A stretch of 64,000 nucleotides of DNA from Heterobilharzia americana (lineage: Eukaryota > Platyhelminthes > Trematoda > Strigeidida > Schistosomatidae), in contig OX104131.1 of NCBI GenBank assembly GCA_944470555.2, forward strand, positions 12,826,515 through 12,890,514, in the 5' to 3' direction. This document shows positions 49,201 through 58,101 of the stretch, in pieces; within the stretch, counting starts at the first letter, position 1; each line of letters opens with the position of its first letter. Below the pieces are notes generated by a model. That model worked only from the letters and a program-made list of their open reading frames with translations, was not told the DNA's origin and ran no database searches. Made by a program: the position numbers and the translations under genes.

Positions 49201-52200
49201 CATTGATCTAGGCATTTGATTTTCAACCGATTGGTCACGGATTCGAATCCGGCTCTACCTATCGAGATGGGGGCAGAAAGATTTTATAACCAGCTATCAA
49301 ACGATATGTGCGACTCTCATGCCTACTGCACGGATGTGTACAATGTTTCTCAGTGGATTTCAACTTCGCAACGCTTCAGTTCCCAGGTATCAACTCTGAA
49401 CCTAGATGAAACACACGTTGGTCCTCCAACTTTCCTCCAAGTTAGGGAGGCTATTTTAAACATGCAGCGGTGCAAGCAGCAGGATCTGACAATTTGTTAC
49501 CAGACGCGTTTGAGGAAGGAGGTAGGAAATTGCAAAGAAGGGTGATGGAGCTACTAGGTAGCATGTGGGAAACAGCAATACTCGTAAGACTGGTCCACAT
49601 CACTGATCATTCCAGTTTATAAGAAGTCTTGTGACAACCATAATGAAATGAGTCTGAACAACAGTGTCCAGAATCGTAGTCTATAGTTAGCCTACAAATT
49701 TCTCAGGGGCTGGAGAACAACAAACTTGAGAAAATTAGAAACGTCTCAAAATTGAACGAGAGAACCGACGAAATCTTCATTCTTCCACGGATTTCAGAAC
49801 ACGAACATATCTAACGCCAACCAACACTGGCAATACATCTCATGATCTGAAAGCGACATTTGATTCTGTCCACTGACAGGTGTTTTGGCAGTGCTTGACT
49901 GTGGAGAAAGTGCCAAACAAGTAATGCTGAAAAGGATCTCTAGAAGAATCCAAGTGGCAGCATAAGGGTGCATGGTGAGCTGCATTTCAAAATGACGACA
50001 ACCGGTGGCGTCCCCCAGAGTTGCTCGCTGTCACTTCCCGTCTAACTCCGTTATAGACGTAATAATGCAGTAATCCCGGGTACCTCCAACTTTATATCAA
50101 CTAACTTCCTATAAGGCGCTTCGTTGACTCACAATACTCAGACGATGTTGTCCTATTAGGCGAAGACACTGACAAAATCCAGAGTCTTCTGAACATCTTG
50201 AACAGAAAACTAAGTATGCTCGGCATGCACCTTGCATCTTTGAAATGTGAGTTGATACTTCAAAACTGGTTTGCACCAACCCCTGATTTAAAGATAAAGG
50301 TTAAGGCGGTAGAATAGCACGACCACTTCATCTAATTTGAAGTTGTATGAACCGGAGTGGATTAGTGACTGACGAAGGATCAGCTCAACATCATAAGGCC
50401 TATCTGAGCATTTGCAAACTTGAATCATCTCTGGCACTGACTGGTGGGGTATCCGACTTCCTGTTAAGAGATGAGTATAGCGTGCTGCAGCCTGCTCTGC
50501 TCTGTTATATGGCAGTATGACATGGTCACTGAATGCAGAAGATTTGAAGAGATGACACGTTTCTGACTTCAGATATCTTGACCGCACTGTTTACGTATGG
50601 TGGAATGATTGTGTGAAAAATGTCGCGGATAAAGGAAGGGTAACAGGTAAGGCTGGTAAGTCACTTGATGAGATTGCGAGACTTCATTGACTGAGGTGGC
50701 TCGGACATGTGTCGTGTTTGCCCTGTCACCACCTACTTCGAAGTGCAATCTTTGTCAAAGCTGGTTTCGGTAGGAAGGAGGGGTGATGGTGGTCAAACGA
50801 AAACAGTGGTACCAGTGCATGAAGTTTTAGAATGTTAGTTTGGGTCATGTGGCAAAGTGTAAACTACTTGGTTTGGGTTGGTTGTGTCGAGAAGATAGGA
50901 ACCATTATTTGAAGACACTTTGGTTACATGACTAAATATCAGTCGTAATGTCGCAGATGAATTCACCCTATGACGTATTTTAAAGTTTAAACGCTTCCAG
51001 GAAACCTCATTTTTCACATTTTCTCCCTCTGTATACTTGCCTACCTTGATATCAGACTGTTTTTATACATTTTGGATACTGTTGTGATGTTCGTCAGTTT
51101 GAACAGATGCATTCGTTTGAGGGATTCTACGTTGTTTTCCAGTCTCTGTATAAGGATTTACACCTCATAGAGGTTTGATCTGTATTTATAACCAATGTCT
51201 TAACACCTACTGCAGGGTTACTAAAGCATACAGAACTTTTAACTGCACCTACATCTCGTCAGAATATCGACCAACGTAGTGCTTCGAGTTCTCACCACAA
51301 ATCTATGAGAAATCCTGCTACCACACATGGTTTACTTGTCGCTTTTCTTCGGCGTAGTTAAGACTACTTAGAGGTAGTGAAATACTAGTCTTTTATCTTA
51401 CAGTAAATTTAGTAAGTCTTTTGATGACACTGGAACAAATCTCTCATACATAACTGATAGATCTAGTGACTTCTAGTAAACCGGAAGCACTGAAAATGTG
51501 GTGAGACAAGGCATTATTCGAGTCAAGTGTACGGGACAAAGCTTTTCCCTTCCAGTTGAATTCGGGTGAATTGAGGACCTGATTATGTACTCACGACTAC
51601 TAAGCAGTTGGAAAGCAATGCCAGAGGAAAAAAAGTATGCACTTTAAACTTACACAGTTTTTGGATCAAACAGCTCGCAAACATCATTCAGCACAACTTG
51701 ATAACAAACATCTCGTTCTGCTTTCCCTTCAACTGACCAATCTCTCACAAACTGTTTTAGTGCAGACCGGACCTTGTCCATATCGCTGTTGGTAAATGCG
51801 AACGGGCCGAATTTATTCCCAGGATAGACTGCATGATCAAGCTTTGCGTTTGACTGGTTAAGAGGTTTACTTGCAGCGTTTAGCTCTGGAGCCTTTATGG
51901 TCGTAATAAAATTCATTTACTGTAAACCTACATGTTCTCCATTAAAAATATCTGGAGCTGAGTGCTGAATGATGTCACCAACTAGATTGTTGTTGTGAAG
52001 AATGCATCCTTCGACTTTCTTGAGATTTTCTTCGAACTCTCGGATAAGTTTATGATGAGAAGAAGGCAAAGAGTGGTAGTAAGCACGCGAACGCTCAACC
52101 CGTTTGAGGAGATGTGAACTATTTGTTCATTCAGAATGCACGGCTGGAAAAACCTACCCAAAGAATCTGAAGGCTGCCAATGTCCTAATAAAGTGTTGAC

Positions 52201-52246
52201 GATCCATTTCAGCAGCATCCCGCAACTGTTCATCGGAACCTGTCAT
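25053..52246 (-). CDS. CARNMT1: Carnosine N-methyltransferase (CARNMT1-type), eight-exon gene
   Basis: The exons join in phase to 1212 nt, 403 residues, close to the roughly 409 of the human protein. Family role: SAM-dependent methyltransferase that makes anserine from carnosine (older names UPF0586/N2227). Residues 1-92 are helical ([18 protein letters not shown]). Residues 140-170 hold the conserved [17 protein letters not shown]. Residues 179-195 hold the SAM loop ([14 protein letters not shown]), then [12 protein letters not shown]. Later come [12 protein letters not shown] (exon 5), [15 protein letters not shown] (exon 6), GPLLYHF (exon 7) and YTRNPSSML near the C-terminus, ending in a Thr/Ser-rich tail. 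Introns 1 and 2 are 39 bp; introns 3-7 are about 5.4, 5.7, 7.3, 2.9 and 4.6 kb and full of transposons. The start ATG is at 52246; a TTTCAG acceptor seven bases upstream could serve a 5' UTR exon or trans-splicing. Family assignment is very firm. Confidence 0.95.
25840..26610 (-). mobile_element. RTE-like non-LTR element, 3' end fragment
   Basis: On the minus strand, pieces of the common C-terminal tail occur ([18 protein letters not shown] against [11 protein letters not shown]... at 37118). This family tail recurs at 31750-31960, 37118-37530 and 48690-48840. Frames are broken. It sits in CARNMT1 intron 7. Confidence 0.6.
27190..27470 (-). mobile_element. Non-LTR endonuclease N-terminal fragment
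   Basis: Minus-strand translation [20 protein letters not shown] and [10 protein letters not shown] resembles the start of RTE-type endonucleases (IGVFNVRTLKQ...CCVSETRIQ). A related fragment lies at 39580-39840. Decayed. Confidence 0.55.
28110..28340 (+). repeat. tRNA-like SINE piece
   Basis: It contains GTGTTCGAACGCCCC (B-box-like), CACCTACCAAGG and GCCTACTGCAAGAATGT. The same order is found at 23820-23930 and 49235-49345. No intact A box. Confidence 0.5.
29101..29320 (+). repeat. SINE with degenerate hammerhead-like motif
   Basis: 29169-29213 has the arms ATCCGG/CTGGAT (stem I), core CTGACGA, a GTC...GAC stem II with a C-C mismatch, and GAAAC. The triplet before the expected cleavage point is GGC, not GUC. 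Arrangement and core match the Sm-alpha hammerhead described in schistosomes, but this copy should be inactive. Confidence 0.65.
29831..29934 (-). CDS. CARNMT1: CARNMT1 exon 7
   Basis: 104 nt between CTCATCTTCAG and GTGAGT. It encodes [20 protein letters not shown] and [15 protein letters not shown]; phases join exon 6 and exon 8 without a gap. Confidence 0.96.
30109..31412 (-). mobile_element. Penelope-like element remnant with inverted terminal repeats
   Basis: Arms 30109-30372 and 31151-31412 are inverted repeats of about 263 bp with few mismatches. Between them, on the minus strand, lies the C-terminal part of a Penelope-type polyprotein (30430-31052). The RT core is absent. Penelope elements are known to carry terminal repeats in direct or inverted order. 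It lies in CARNMT1 intron 6. Confidence 0.8.
30430..31052 (-). pseudogene. Penelope-like GIY-YIG endonuclease domain
   Basis: The first frame (31052-30660) has a linker ([20 protein letters not shown]) then [21 protein letters not shown], a GIY-YIG-like core (IYKF...ANYIGR). A one-base shift near 30663 moves to the second frame, with [12 protein letters not shown] and [18 protein letters not shown], typical of the end of the Penelope endonuclease. The first G-I-Y is changed to I-Y only, so activity is unlikely. Confidence 0.8.
31740..31960 (-). mobile_element. RTE-like 3' tail fragment
   Basis: GGATGCATCTGCACCATTG...CATATCATCAAGGGTCTCC matches the tail seen at 34260-34320 and 37140-37200 (same orientation). 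Confidence 0.55.
32013..32766. repeat. (TATG)n tetranucleotide microsatellite, about 750 bp
   Basis: Nearly 190 repeats, broken only by GTGT variants near 32049 and 32121 and a TATATAT near the right end. It gives long open frames on both strands that are not genes. It lies in CARNMT1 intron 6. Confidence 0.99.
32869..32982 (-). CDS. CARNMT1: CARNMT1 exon 6
   Basis: 114 nt between TACTCTTAG and G|GTAAGC. It encodes [20 protein letters not shown] and [13 protein letters not shown], closely matching the family core. It lies about 100 bp from the TATG microsatellite. Confidence 0.96.
33473..33570 (-). repeat. tRNA-like SINE head
   Basis: The minus strand has GTAGCTCAGTTAGCAGA (A-box-like) and a tRNA-like spacing; 45375-45450 (minus) and 45683-45760 (plus) are relatives with GGTTCGAATCC B boxes. 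The acceptor stems do not pair fully, so these are not tRNA genes. Confidence 0.55.
33600..34075 (-). mobile_element. RTE-like RT fragment with C-terminal region
   Basis: Minus-strand frames show a broken RT start ([21 protein letters not shown], then [12 protein letters not shown], 34070-33850). They then jump to the C-terminal tail ([18 protein letters not shown], 33798-33604). The RT core between them is deleted. Confidence 0.6.
34088..34551 (-). mobile_element. RTE-like 3' end, inverted twin of 42394-42855
   Basis: An almost perfect reverse complement of 42394-42855: an 87-codon stretch is identical. The segment covers the C-terminal tail and 3' untranslated region. Confidence 0.8.
35337..35560 (-). 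repeat. Sm-alpha-type SINE with intact hammerhead
   Basis: On the minus strand a tRNA-like head (GTGGCTCAATGG A-box-like at about 35512-35523, GGGCTCGATCC B-box-like at about 35470-35480) is followed by the hammerhead at 35405-35450 and a tail reaching 35337. Partial relatives lie at 35600-35790, 38800-38960 and 39030-39300. Confidence 0.8.
35405..35450 (-). ncRNA. Hammerhead ribozyme, consensus-complete
   Basis: Read on the minus strand: stem I GCACTG/CAGTGC (6 bp), core CTGAGGA, stem II GTCCC/GGGAC with loop ATACT, GAAA, then CAGCTGTC giving a three-pair stem III with a two-base loop, and cleavage triplet GUC. All invariant core bases are present. The minimal stem III resembles the schistosome Sm-alpha ribozyme. 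Self-cleavage is inferred, not shown. Confidence 0.85.
36600..36800 (-). repeat. tRNA-like SINE piece
   Basis: GTCAGCAAGGCGTGTCTGC and CTACCTGAGATTTGAACCCGC match 23390-23460. The minus-strand GCGGGTTCAAATC is B-box-like. Confidence 0.5.
37118..37530 (-). mobile_element. RTE-like C-terminal fragment
   Basis: Minus-strand frame [35 protein letters not shown] and [16 protein letters not shown] is the hallmark tail of a schistosome RTE family. Open for 85 codons, upstream broken. Confidence 0.75.
39030..39300 (+). repeat. Sm-alpha-type SINE with degenerate hammerhead
   Basis: Head GTAGCTCAGTGGTAACG and GGGTTCGATCC boxes, then a hammerhead-like 39160-39205. Stem I has GCACTG/CAGTGT and stem II has GTCCC/AGGAC, but GAAA is CAAA and GUC is GCC. 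Non-functional copy of the element at 35337-35560. Confidence 0.7.
39580..39844 (-). mobile_element. RTE-like endonuclease N-terminal fragment
   Basis: Minus-strand [20 protein letters not shown] resembles the usual start of the endonuclease domain in this RTE family. It stops after about 20 residues and has no catalytic remainder. Confidence 0.55.
40252..40430 (-). CDS. CARNMT1: CARNMT1 exon 5
   Basis: 179 nt after acceptor CTTTCAG (a second CAG ten bases on would break the frame). It encodes [33 protein letters not shown] and [14 protein letters not shown]. Donor AA|GTATGT. Confidence 0.96.
41370..41490 (-). repeat. tRNA-like SINE piece
   Basis: CCTCAGTAGGCAG and TTTTCGAACTCGTGACCCATT resemble the reverse of the family at 28165-28260. 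Confidence 0.45.
42140..42855 (+). mobile_element. RTE-like C-terminal and 3' fragment
   Basis: Frame with [36 protein letters not shown] and [17 protein letters not shown], the C-terminal region of RTE-type polyproteins, followed by the 3' tail shared with 34088-34551. Confidence 0.78.
43975..44480 (-). mobile_element. RTE-like C-terminal fragment (second family)
   Basis: Open for 122 codons: [38 protein letters not shown] and [18 protein letters not shown]. Similar in plan to 42140-42855 but clearly diverged. Confidence 0.72.
45375..45450 (-). repeat. tRNA-like SINE head
   Basis: Minus strand GTAGCTCAGTTGGTAGAGC and CTGGTTCGAATCCAGCC give D- and T-arm-like structure, but the anticodon arm is irregular. 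A plus-strand relative lies at 45683-45760. Confidence 0.6.
45683..45760 (+). repeat. tRNA-like SINE head
   Basis: GTAGCTCAGTTGGTAAAGG and GGTTCGAATCCGGC are A- and B-box-like. The acceptor stem does not close and no proper anticodon arm is seen. Confidence 0.55.
46159..46299 (-). CDS. CARNMT1: CARNMT1 exon 4 (SAM-binding)
   Basis: 141 nt after acceptor TTTCTTAG. It encodes [37 protein letters not shown] and ends at donor AC|GTATGT. The VPGAGLGR loop is the SAM-binding motif of the family. Confidence 0.96.
47375..47870 (-). mobile_element. RTE-like RT fragment, inverted twin of 50038-50512
   Basis: A near-perfect reverse complement of 50038-50512 over about 480 bp, carrying the RT motif [14 protein letters not shown] sequence and following codons. 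CARNMT1 intron 3. Confidence 0.8.
48690..48840 (-). mobile_element. RTE-like 3' tail fragment
   Basis: CACACGGATCTCAAACGGGAA...CCCTAGATAGCTCAGACC matches the tail at 26110-26170. Fragment only. Confidence 0.45.
49180..49400 (+). repeat. tRNA-like SINE piece
   Basis: GGATTCGAATCCGGC B-box-like followed by CTACCTATCGAGATGG and GCCTACTGCACGGATGT, as in 23820-23930. Confidence 0.5.
49420..51130 (+). mobile_element. RTE-like element, RT and 3' end, degenerate
   Basis: Broken plus-strand frames in order: [78 protein letters not shown], then the DHRCL/WLGH-type C-terminal region (50580-50760) and 3' tail to 51130. Many stops and shifts. It occupies CARNMT1 intron 3. Confidence 0.75.
51654..51892 (-). 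CDS. CARNMT1: CARNMT1 exon 3
   Basis: 239 nt beginning [10 protein letters not shown], with the well conserved [19 protein letters not shown] and AERDVCYQ. Donor GT|GTAAGT, phase 2. The intron 2 acceptor (ATAAAG) has a weak pyrimidine tract; the start is chosen because it keeps the frame. Confidence 0.9.
51932..52118 (-). CDS. CARNMT1: CARNMT1 exon 2
   Basis: 187 nt. It encodes [35 protein letters not shown] and a tail NGEH, matching the helical N-terminal part of the family. Donor CAT|GTAGGT. The 39-bp intron 2 (51893-51931) contains an in-frame stop, so it must be spliced. Confidence 0.88.
52158..52246 (-). CDS. CARNMT1: CARNMT1 exon 1
   Basis: 89 nt from ATG to donor G|GTAGGT, phase 2. 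It encodes [15 protein letters not shown] and [12 protein letters not shown]. The 39-bp intron 1 (52119-52157) ends AAATAG. The frame is open further upstream, so a longer first exon is not excluded. Confidence 0.85.
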
Positions 52247-53009
52247 CCTATAACTGAAACCCAAATAACGCGCAGAACAAGGACGCCGAAGACTGACCTT
52301 CGTTTCAAACTTCAAACTTCGTGTTGTAGAATTAGTGAACGATGGTTACTTGAGTTCTGCGTCTGTCGTATTAGGGTGCGTTCTTTGTTCCGAATGGCTT
52401 AAGTCGTTTTTCTGGTTCCCAGAAGCCTGAAAGGACAGAGAACTCGAAGAAACTGTCAAAGGTTATCAGTGAAGCTACTAAGCATTGGAAACCTGTTGTA
52501 AAAGCTTCGAAGGCCATCGACACACGATCCAAGGATTTCCGACCGACACCCAGAGTGGTCTTCTGAAATTCTGGGGGTTTGTCGGACACGGACCCTTCAA
52601 TACGTCATCGGCCAGACCTGAAACTGATTGAGTCGGTTACCAGACATTCTACCTGAAGCATCTCGAGGAGCACATATCTCCAAGGTAGTCGACTTAGGTA
52701 AAAAGAGGATGAAAAACCCGAATGAAGGAGGATTTTGAAGGTTGTTCTGGGCAACATAGAAGGAGAGGGTGTACTGTTGAATAACGCATCTGAACTGCAA
52801 AGTTTGGTCATCCACTTCCGACCTGACTGGTCTCTCGAAATCCGGACACAAAGGAGCGAAGCGATCGCTGTGCTTGAAGCTCGACAAGCTAGTGGAGTGA
52901 ACGGCCTTAAAGTCAAGGGTTTTTGGGTTGAAAGCGAATACTTCCAAGGTCTGCATGGGTGGGTCACGGAACTCTTCTAACACAGTGAACGTAATCTATG
53001 CCAATTTTC

Positions 53010-54442
53010 ACAGCATTAGGAACAAAATGACAGACGTCAACCTTCCGGACTAAAGTCTATGAACTAGGTGTTGGTATAGCTGCCCCTGCCGAAAAGTGGC
53101 TACTGAAGGATTTATGTTTTATGCTACTTCTAAGGGGGTATTACTGTGTAAAGACAGGTGGCATTGTGAACCAAGGTGGTGGTATACTGCTTCATGTTCT
53201 TAATGGTATCCACTTACGACCAGTCACTTTCGAAGCGCTTGAATGCAGCACCAGCGGAGTGGCCAGTTGTGGGCTGAAGTCGAAGAAAGGTTTCTATACT
53301 ATGGCGGTCATCTACCATAGTCCATCACGACTCTCAAATGACTTCATGCTAACCCATATACTCAACTGGAGTAGATGCAACAGGTGCCTAGTATTTGGGG
53401 ATCTAAAAGCTCCATGCATTAACTGGACGTAGCTAACAGTCTTAGCCCTGGGGCAGTTGCTTCTAGGATGACCTAACTTCAACGATATTAGAATCTCCTT
53501 TGGTTCAAAATGTAACTTGTTCAGCATGGTACGATTTTGAAAGCAAGCCATCTTTATTAGATTTGGTTTTAACCCATCAATGTGAAGATGTGGATTCACG
53601 CTGCTTTCCTCCGTTGGCTAACATCGATAATGTAGTGCTAACTTTCGGTCTTCGGACTAATAAGTGTGTTACGACACTGCTTCCCCCGGACCTATATGTG
53701 GTGTTCAGGTATTTCAGGACGCCATAATCAGCCCAGTTTTTAAGACCGGTAGTCGCCAGCTGCTGGTTAACTATCGCAAGGTGAGTCTAACTAGCATAGT
53801 TATCACGGTTTTCTAAAAAATAATTCGTGATGAGGTACCTAACCGTGTTGGATCCGACAATGTTTTGGGACCACAGCAATACGGTTTTCGTAATGGAGAT
53901 TCCTGTCCAATAAACCTCACCGCAAGAGAGGAACGGGTTGGAGGCTGTGATTACAAGCTGCCAGTAGATGTCGTGTTTATAGACTTCAGTAGGGCATTCG
54001 ACAAAGTGTCGCATGTCAAATTACCGGGAAAGCTCTTCTCTTTCAGGTTTGGTGCTCCATCGTATACCTGGATTAGGGACTTTCTGCACGACAAAAGGCA
54101 AAGAGTAGGGGTAAATGTGATACTGTCCAGGTGGAAACCTGTGATGAGTGGAGTTCCTCAGGGAACAACCCCATGTCCACCACTTTTCCTGCCTTATGCC
54201 GACGAAATACCAAAAGGCCCGACTCTTCGGTACTGCTGTTCGCCGACGGTGTGATGATTTGGGGAGCCATACGCGGTGATGCATATTGGTATGCACTTCA
54301 GGCGGATTTAGATGAACCAGTAGGTTGGTCCAAACGTTGGTGCCTGGAAATCCACTCTAACAAAAATGCAATAATGCACATTGTTCATGGCAACTGTTTC
54401 CAGTATTCTGTTGATGGTACACCACTACTCCCAGTCTTTTAA
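53010..54442 (+). pseudogene. CR1-like endonuclease and RT remnant
   Basis: Endonuclease pieces: YANFHSIRNKM, GGGILLHVLNGIHLRPVTFE, MAVIYHSPSRLSNDF, LVFGDLKAPCINWT, LLDLVLTHQCEDVDS. RT pieces: GPQQYGFRNGDSC, VVFIDFSRAFDKVSH, VMSGVPQGT and FADGVMIWGAIRGD. The second catalytic Asp of the expected FADD is Gly, and frames change several times (about 53760, 54190). Confidence 0.83.
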
Positions 54443-54558
54443 CTGAAAGACTTGGATGTCATCATTAGCCATCATTTGAAAGCCTCGGCAAGCTGTAATG
54501 CAGCTGCAGCAAGGGGCTTCTACGTATTACGGACAGCTTTAAAAGTTTTGGTCAGGAC

Positions 54559-55068
54559 GTGTGCAGAGTACTCTATTCTAATTACGTTAGACCTAGCCTA
54601 GAATACTGCATTCAGGTGGTCAGCCCATGCCCTAAACAGTATGCTGACACCCTCGAAAGTGTTCAGAGGGTGGATGTGGAGCTTAAGGCAAGCTTTTCGA
54701 ATCTATTCTGTGAGGAACGACTAGATCTGCTAAACATATTCCCACTATCTTACCACAGGAAACGCGGAGATCTCATACTGGCATTTCGTATTTCTAACAA
54801 TGACTTCGTTACTAATGTGTCCTATCTCTTCTCCCCTGGTAGGATTGACTGCATCCGAGGTCGTCACGAGAAAATTCAGAATCCACGATGGAATCAACTC
54901 AGCATGAATCTAGGTTTCGCACATCTCGTAGTGAACGACTGGATCTCCTTATCTCAGCAAGTGGCATCAGCACCTTGGGTCGACACGTTCGGGGAGAGAA
55001 TTGGTCTTGACAACCGATCGGCGCCAAAAGACTCTACATGCGCATCTAACCTCCTTTTGAAGGCATAA
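54559..55068 (+). pseudogene. CR1-like C-terminal region
   Basis: 169 open codons: VRPSLEYCIQVVSPCPKQYA, LESVQRVDVELKASF, EERLDLLNIFPLSYHRKRGD, LILAFRISNN. This is the standard region after RT in CR1-clade elements. The frame is separated from RT by stops near 54440. Confidence 0.82.
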
Positions 55069-55894
55069 GAGGAGGGGGCTGCGAGAATGCTTGCAGGAAG
55101 GGAGCTCCCTAGTTTGTATATCCTGTGCTGTAGAAATGGTGAAGTGTGTCATCTTGGGTTTTACCTTTGTGTTGACCGAATATTTCCCCTGTTTTCACCG
55201 GTTACAATTCTTTTTCGCTCTCTGAAACCTGAAACGACAGCAGTAATTGGTTGGCATTTAATCAGCTCTCCATTGGTGGTGCTGCAACTCAGTGTCCGCC
55301 GAGTTACAGGATTTTTTGAGCCCAGCCAATCTGTGCCACAGGACTCGGTGGGCGTCTTACCCTCCTGTGAACGCATCAACAGAAGGGCTGTTACAACTTC
55401 AGGGAAGTAATTTCGCAGCTGATACGCTGTAACCACAAACGCAACAGAACGGGTCTTGTTGCACTGTGATGCTGTGCACTGAAAGGATGGCCTCCAAAGT
55501 GAGGATTCCAATGAGAGATTGAGGGCAGCCTTCTAAAGTAAAGGGGAATATAGGTGATACGATTCAACACAATTATGTACAACTTGATCGTTTTGCATTG
55601 TAACGGTTGCAGGTTGGGGGTGACTAAGCGATCCAGCTAAGACACACACCCCATTTGGAGCATATATAAGTATCCCTTTCATAACTCCTTCAATTGGAAA
55701 TTATCTCTTTGTTTCACCTTCTACATTTTGCACATTTTCCCTTACATACATAGAGCTGGAGGTTATTTATTTTTGATATCCAATTTCTTCCTGATACAAC
55801 TTTCTGTAAGTTGCTTGTCGCCTGCGTAAAAATGAGTTGGCTCACCTCCACTACATCACTCCTGTTTCCGCTCCTGCCCCTGACACTTGGGTCA

Positions 55895-56190
55895 CTTAAC
55901 TCTTTTCACCTCTTCTGTTAACTTGTTCGAAGACCTTGATATCTTTCTTCAAATTCCCGGGCATAAATATCCAATTTTTCGATTTGGTAGGATTGTCGTT
56001 CGTATACAGTGGTGAATGAGCCTGAAGTTGGTCGCTCCGAAGTTCGATGAGTAGATCCCGAGATACCGTATGACATTTTCGCTGCAGGGTAGCGATTCGT
56101 GGCATCTACAGGTAAGTCTTGTACCTTTCTAATCGCTCGAGTGACAGATAGTTCATTCCATCTGGAGGCAGGAACTAAAATGACGCTCAT
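55895..56190 (-). other. Unrecognised open frames, possible repeat
   Basis: Two overlapping minus-strand frames (90 and 69 codons), one rich in polar residues (YERQSYQIEKLDIYAREFEE). No motif recognised, no flanking element boundary. Could be a decayed repeat ORF. Confidence 0.25.
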
Positions 56191-56663
56191 ATTCGCCTAC
56201 TACCACTTCCATACACTTCCCTTGCTGAGAGGGGGATGGTTTCCAGTGGTCTGGCCGAGAACTTTAGTCAGGTCTTTCCGGAGGACAGATATATTCATTG
56301 ACCCATGTATTTCCCTTTAAGCCTTCAGATCGGCGTCGTACAATAGCCAGTGGTAACATGGAGTCGCCGACAAGCCACCTTCGAAGTGCGAAACATTAGC
56401 GACCCAGGAGTGGAAGGCCGAATTCCGCCGCTCAGCATCGATTACAATTTGGATTCAGCACACACTGACTCCGTTCGAGTGCTGTGCTAACACCTAAACC
56501 AACTGAATAACTTTCTGTTTCCGCCCATAATTTCCCGATGTAGTATGTAGTGATTAACCCTGTGAACGCCTTGATTGGAGTTCAGGCACCTAAAAAGTTG
56601 GTTTCACATAACATCTTAGACGAAAACCTCATGCCGGTGGTAAGTTGGCACTGAGTTAGTAAG

Positions 56664-57102
56664 TGTATGGTACACCTCCCTGAACCAAAATACAACTAGG
56701 GCCAAAATAAACAGATTAACTTGAATTAACTAAGCTAACTTTTAGTTTGCCGCTGGATGCTTGGGATGTTTTAAGCTGTGTTTTAACGGGGATGCATCCG
56801 GGTAGGCGTCGACTTCATACGGCACTTCCTTTGTTCAGGTGAACATGCACATCCTCAGGGCCCCTAACTCAGCCATATTGGCCGGGTAAGTTGAACGAAC
56901 TTTCTCCCTGAAAATACCTTCACATTTATTCTATTTTAACGCATTTTTCTTTCGAGCTTGTCTCAACATAACAGCCTCTTTTATTCATTTTGGTATCAAT
57001 ACCTGCACGCCGGGCAAGGTGCTGACTGAGGAGGTACTAGAGGGCATCGGGTTTGGTAAAGCTGGTTAACTGTTACCTACTAACAGCACATCCAGTCCCC
57101 TA
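56664..57102 (+). repeat. Element D 5' LTR
   Basis: Starts TGTATGGTACACC, ends near CCCCTA. About 439 bp, collinear with the 432-bp element A LTR. Confidence 0.75.
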
Positions 57103-57259
57103 AAATTGGTGAGCGCGAACATCATTCTCTTACCGTGTCCGTCGGCGATTCTATTTCTATTTTTGGTACGAACATTTTGTATTCATTTTGTGTTTACCTG
57201 TGAGTTGCTTTGGATTGTTGTCGTCTTTCTTTATCAGCGTCGCGCCTTATTATGTGTCT

Positions 57260-58101
57260 TATCAAGGGCTGGGAACAACAGCTTTCCCGTGCGGACGGCT
57301 TTGACTCTTCGGCTTCCCGCTTTCTGACCCCATAGACCCACGTCGAAGCTCAACTTGCCTTCAGGCGTACTCACTCACAGGAAACTACGACAAACTCAAT
57401 TATTGTGAGCTTATCCGAAAATGTAACCGAAAGTGTGTCAGGTGTCTTAAAGAACTCAACACTGAAGGTGTACGATCGCCTCAAAGCCACCCACATCGAA
57501 TATGCCTCACTTACTGACTGGAGGAAAGAGCAAGAACCGTCTAGGGATTTGCATCTTGGTGATCGCAGGCCCACCTAAATGCCTTGTCAAATAAAGCAGC
57601 TGGTTTCAAACTTCGAAATTGGCGACGCCTTTCCCAAGCAATTGTGGTTACAGAGATTGCCACAGATGGTTGACGGAATCCCAGCAATCCTTGATAATGC
57701 CGTCGATGAGGGTGGTGGAAGCAGCTGATGGCGCAGCAGACACCATCAGACCCAGTGGTAGCATTTCCCTCCAATGTCTGCTGGCTGTGACTTACACAAA
57801 GTCCCCTATCCTTCCCTGACAAGCGAGCCATAGAGTTTCGACCCCTTGGCTAGGATCAGTAAAACGTACGAGGGGTTATGCAGTGCTGGGAAAGTGATGC
57901 GACGTAGTAGGTTTTCCTTCGGTCGTACATCTTGTTCGTGCAGAAAATCTGCCTGCTGTTCCGGTAAAGGGCGTTCCAAATCCCAAGACCTCCGATCAGT
58001 TTTTCTGGTACCATAGGCGTTGTGGGGCCAGTGTCAAAGGGTGTGCTCAGTCTTGCACCTCCGCGGCTAAACAGTCGGGAAGCGCGAGAGCCGGCACATG
58101 A
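57260..58101 (+). pseudogene. gag: Element D gag remnant
   Basis: Broken frames match A Gag: [51 protein letters not shown], and a knuckle remnant WYHRRCGASVKGCAQSC in which the first Cys is Phe. The slippery site has decayed to GGGAAGC (58077-58083). Confidence 0.75.

Larger units (their letters stand above)
52390..55090 (+). mobile_element. CR1/SR1-like non-LTR retrotransposon, degenerate
   Basis: Collinear remnants: an ORF1-type RNA-binding region (52395-52980: VLGNIEGEGVLLNNASELQS, IHFRPDWSLEIRTQRSEA); endonuclease (53010-53630); RT (53700-54440); C-terminal region (54559-55068). Stops and shifts throughout, so inactive. It lies just upstream of CARNMT1 and in the opposite orientation. 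Confidence 0.85.
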
